Origin: Kribbella flavida DSM 17836
GTDB lineage: Bacteria > Actinomycetota > Actinomycetes > Propionibacteriales > Kribbellaceae
DNA length: 64,000 nt
Assembly (NCBI RefSeq): GCF_000024345.1
Contig: NC_013729.1
Location: 2,790,001 to 2,854,000 of the forward strand
Direction: 5' to 3'
In this document: positions 62,258-64,000 of the stretch, piece after piece
Position numbering within the stretch: the stretch's first letter is position 1
Layout: every line of letters begins with the position of its first letter
Notes under the pieces: model-generated
The model's input: the letters and a program-made list of their open reading frames with translations, nothing else
Told to the model about the DNA's origin: nothing
The model's database searches: none
Translations under genes and position numbers: made by a program

Positions 62258-62282
62258 CTTGACGTCAAGACTTGAATTCAAG
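62258..62282. promoter_or_regulatory. Twin palindromic operators upstream of xylF
   Basis: CTTGACGTCAAG (62258-62269) and CTTGAATTCAAG (62271-62282) are each perfect 12-bp palindromes sharing CTTGA-N2-TCAAG, one base apart. A partial match CTTGACGTGAGG (62208-62219) overlaps the xylF leader. Probable binding sites of the ROK regulator encoded just upstream. Confidence 0.75.
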
Positions 62283-62299
62283 AAATAGACATATCGTTG

Positions 62300-63490
62300 T
62301 TACACGGTGGTCGTCGCCGTCCGGGCCGCTCGCGTGTGGCTCAGCACGGAGGCCAACTCGATGGCACCGAGCACATCCGCTGTGTCACCGAGTTCAGCTG
62401 GCCGTAACTCGACAGTCGCCGCGGCGCTGGGGATCGCGCACCGGTCCAGGGCCTCCCGCAGCGGCAGCATCACCAGCTCACCGGCTTCGGCCAGCTTGCC
62501 GCCGACCACGATCACCTCGGGGTTGAACAGGTTCACCAGCCCCGCCACGGCGACGCCGACCCGGCGGCCGGCGTCCTCGATCACCCGGCGGCAGCCCAGA
62601 TCGCCGGCCAGCGCCCGGGTGATCACGTCGCGCAGCCGCAACGGGCCGTGCGAGGCGGCCAGCGAGTTGAGCAGCGCCCGCGAGCCGACGAACGTGTCGA
62701 GGCAGCCGCGGTTGCCGCAGCGGCAGATCGGGCCGTTCTCGTCGATGGTCAGGTGGCCGATCTCACCGGCCGTGCCGGCCGAGCCGCGGAACACCTCGCC
62801 GCCGAGCACGATGCCCGCGCCCACGCCGTACGAGAACTTGATGTAGCAGCCGTGCTGCACGTCGCGCAGCGCGCCGGCCCGGAGCTCGCCGAGGGCGGCC
62901 AGGTTGGCGGTGTTGTCGAGCACGACCGGGGCGCGCAGGTAGCCCGACATCGCCTCCGCCACGTGTACGCCCCGCCAGCCGGGCAGTACGGCGTCCGATC
63001 CGGCCTCACCGCTGACCGAGTCGACCGGGGTGGGCAGGCCGAAGCCGATCGCGCCGATGTCCTCGACCCGCTGGCCGACGCTCTCGGTCAGGTCGGCGAG
63101 CAGCCGGGCGGCGCGCTCCATGCCGTCGTCGGCGACGTGGTCGGCCTGCAGCGGCATCAGTTGCTCGGCCAGGATCTCGCGGCTCTCCGAGGCGATCGCC
63201 ACCCGGACGTCCCGCTCGCCGAAGGCGACGCCGGCGAGCAGGCCGCCGCCGGAGGCGAGCGAGACCAGCACTGCACGGCGGCCGTTGCGGATGCTGGGGG
63301 ACAGGCCGACCAGGCCGGCCTGGTCGAGCTCTTTCACCATGTTGGACACGGTGGCGGCCGACAGTCCCGAGGCGGCGGCGATCTCGACCTGGGTGAGCGG
63401 ACCGTGCTGCCGGACAACCCCCAGGACACGCTCACGGTTGGCTTCGCGCAGCGAAGCCTGTGAGCCTGGTGCCGGGCGGGTTGCGTTCAT
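62300..63490 (-). CDS. ROK family transcriptional repressor (XylR-like)
   Basis: Regulator of 396 residues. The N-terminal winged helix-turn-helix (about 15-75) has REANRERVLGVVRQHGPLTQVEIAAASGLSAATVSN. The ROK domain carries the sugar-kinase-like motifs VVLDNTANLAALGELRAG, GVGAGIVLGGEVFRGSAGTAGEIGH and zinc ligands ICRCGNRGCLDTFVG. ATG at 63490 is six bases after a -10-like TATCTT, probably leaderless. It lies directly upstream of xylF on the same strand with twin palindromes between, so it most likely represses the transporter and releases on xylose (inference). Confidence 0.95.
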   Translation of the reverse strand: MNATRPAPGSQASLREANRERVLGVVRQHGPLTQVEIAAASGLSAATVSNMVKELDQAGLVGLSPSIRNGRRAVLVSLASGGGLLAGVAFGERDVRVAIASESREILAEQLMPLQADHVADDGMERAARLLADLTESVGQRVEDIGAIGFGLPTPVDSVSGEAGSDAVLPGWRGVHVAEAMSGYLRAPVVLDNTANLAALGELRAGALRDVQHGCYIKFSYGVGAGIVLGGEVFRGSAGTAGEIGHLTIDENGPICRCGNRGCLDTFVGSRALLNSLAASHGPLRLRDVITRALAGDLGCRRVIEDAGRRVGVAVAGLVNLFNPEVIVVGGKLAEAGELVMLPLREALDRCAIPSAAATVELRPAELGDTADVLGAIELASVLSHTRAARTATTTV

Positions 63491-63713
63491 TACGTAAAGA
63501 TAACGGATCGTGGGCCGATTGCCGCCGGAAATCTGCTCGCCGTGATCGCCATGTGTCCTCGTCGTTACGCGTAGCCCTGTCCGCAGGGCCGTCCGGCGTG
63601 ACACTAATGCACCATCCGTCCCACCGGCATCAGCCGAGGCCGTCGGCTGGAACAGAACCACGAACGGTATCCGGACAGCTCCGGTGAGCGATGACCGTGG
63701 CGAAGTCGCGGGA

Positions 63714-64000
63714 TCAGACGGCGAGCGCGAGAGCCAGCAGCGCCACCGGTACGGCGAACTCAACGGTGGCGCCAAGGGTGTCGCCGGTGATGCCGCCGAG
63801 GCTGCGACGGGCGCGGCGAGTGCTGATGAGGGCGAAGGCGACGGCCAGGAGCACGGCCGTTCCGGTGCCGACGAGCGCACGCCACAGCTCGGAGCCAGCG
63901 TGCGCTGCGGGCACGGTCATCACCATGGGGTCGGCGGCTTCGCTGACCGCCACCCAGGACGACGGTGCCGGCGCGGGCGGCACGAGCCAGACCAGGGCGA
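63714..64000 (-). CDS. cobS: Adenosylcobinamide-GDP ribazoletransferase, C-terminal part
   Basis: The gene runs off the right edge; about 95 C-terminal residues are present. A hydrophobic helix WRALVGTGTAVLLAVAFALI is followed by RRARRSLGGITGDTLGATVEF and a final helix, the conserved CobS ending with the GDxxGA motif. CobS joins adenosylcobinamide-GDP and alpha-ribazole in the last steps of cobalamin synthesis at the membrane. Neighbours beyond the edge would settle this. Confidence 0.87.
   Translation of the reverse strand, partial: ALVWLVPPAPAPSSWVAVSEAADPMVMTVPAAHAGSELWRALVGTGTAVLLAVAFALISTRRARRSLGGITGDTLGATVEFAVPVALLALALAV

Overview
The window is a high-GC actinobacterial chromosome segment. 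Gene order, very high third-position GC, many leaderless starts and families such as DUF6879, HAAS/PadR, DUF4191 and ECF41 sigma factors suggest Propionibacteriales, probably Kribbella or a close relative (inferred from memory, not from a search).

Layout. 0-5 kb: adenosine kinase (cut by the left edge), O-methyltransferase, an ABC ATPase with its large membrane partner, a PadR/HAAS pair and a MazG-like protein. 5-10 kb: secreted seven-repeat protein, alkaline phosphatase D, an amidase, an LLM flavin monooxygenase. 10.4-15 kb: secreted GH76 mannanase behind a LacI-type operator, a frameshifted Nudix gene, and a small cassette (74-aa protein, DUF6879, XRE/DUF5753 regulator, 104-aa protein) flanked by two copies of a 17-bp motif. 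15-21.5 kb: glnA with a double GlnR box, an RDD protein, a lipoprotein, cyclopropane synthase, VOC protein, DUF4191 and lipA.

21.6-31.6 kb: accessory block between lipA and lipB holding a two-component system, an ECF41 sigma factor, an ABC exporter, a LysR regulator, a repeat-rich membrane protein and a perfect 74-bp tandem repeat array. 31.6-38.4 kb: lipB, a receptor-like pseudokinase, an HNH nuclease with a decapeptide tail, and repeat-rich noncoding DNA. 38.4-46.7 kb: TIGR01777 epimerase, E2 acyltransferase, lipoamide dehydrogenase, a small conserved protein, pepA and gcvT. The core genes gcvT-pepA-E2-TIGR01777-lipB-lipA-DUF4191-RDD-glnA match the order I recall for Mycobacterium tuberculosis Rv2211c-Rv2220; they supply lipoate and the lipoate-dependent enzymes (E2, lpd, gcvT) plus nitrogen assimilation.

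46.9-64 kb: a SARP/AfsR regulator, a complete five-gene peptide ABC operon, a beta-clamp paralogue, an LtrA-like gene with two compensating frameshifts, a xylose-type ABC operon (xylF-xylG-xylH) preceded by its ROK repressor and twin palindromic operators, and the C-terminus of cobS at the right edge. Both solute-binding-protein genes are followed by a strong hairpin before the next transporter gene. No rRNA, tRNA, CRISPR, insertion sequence or prophage was seen.
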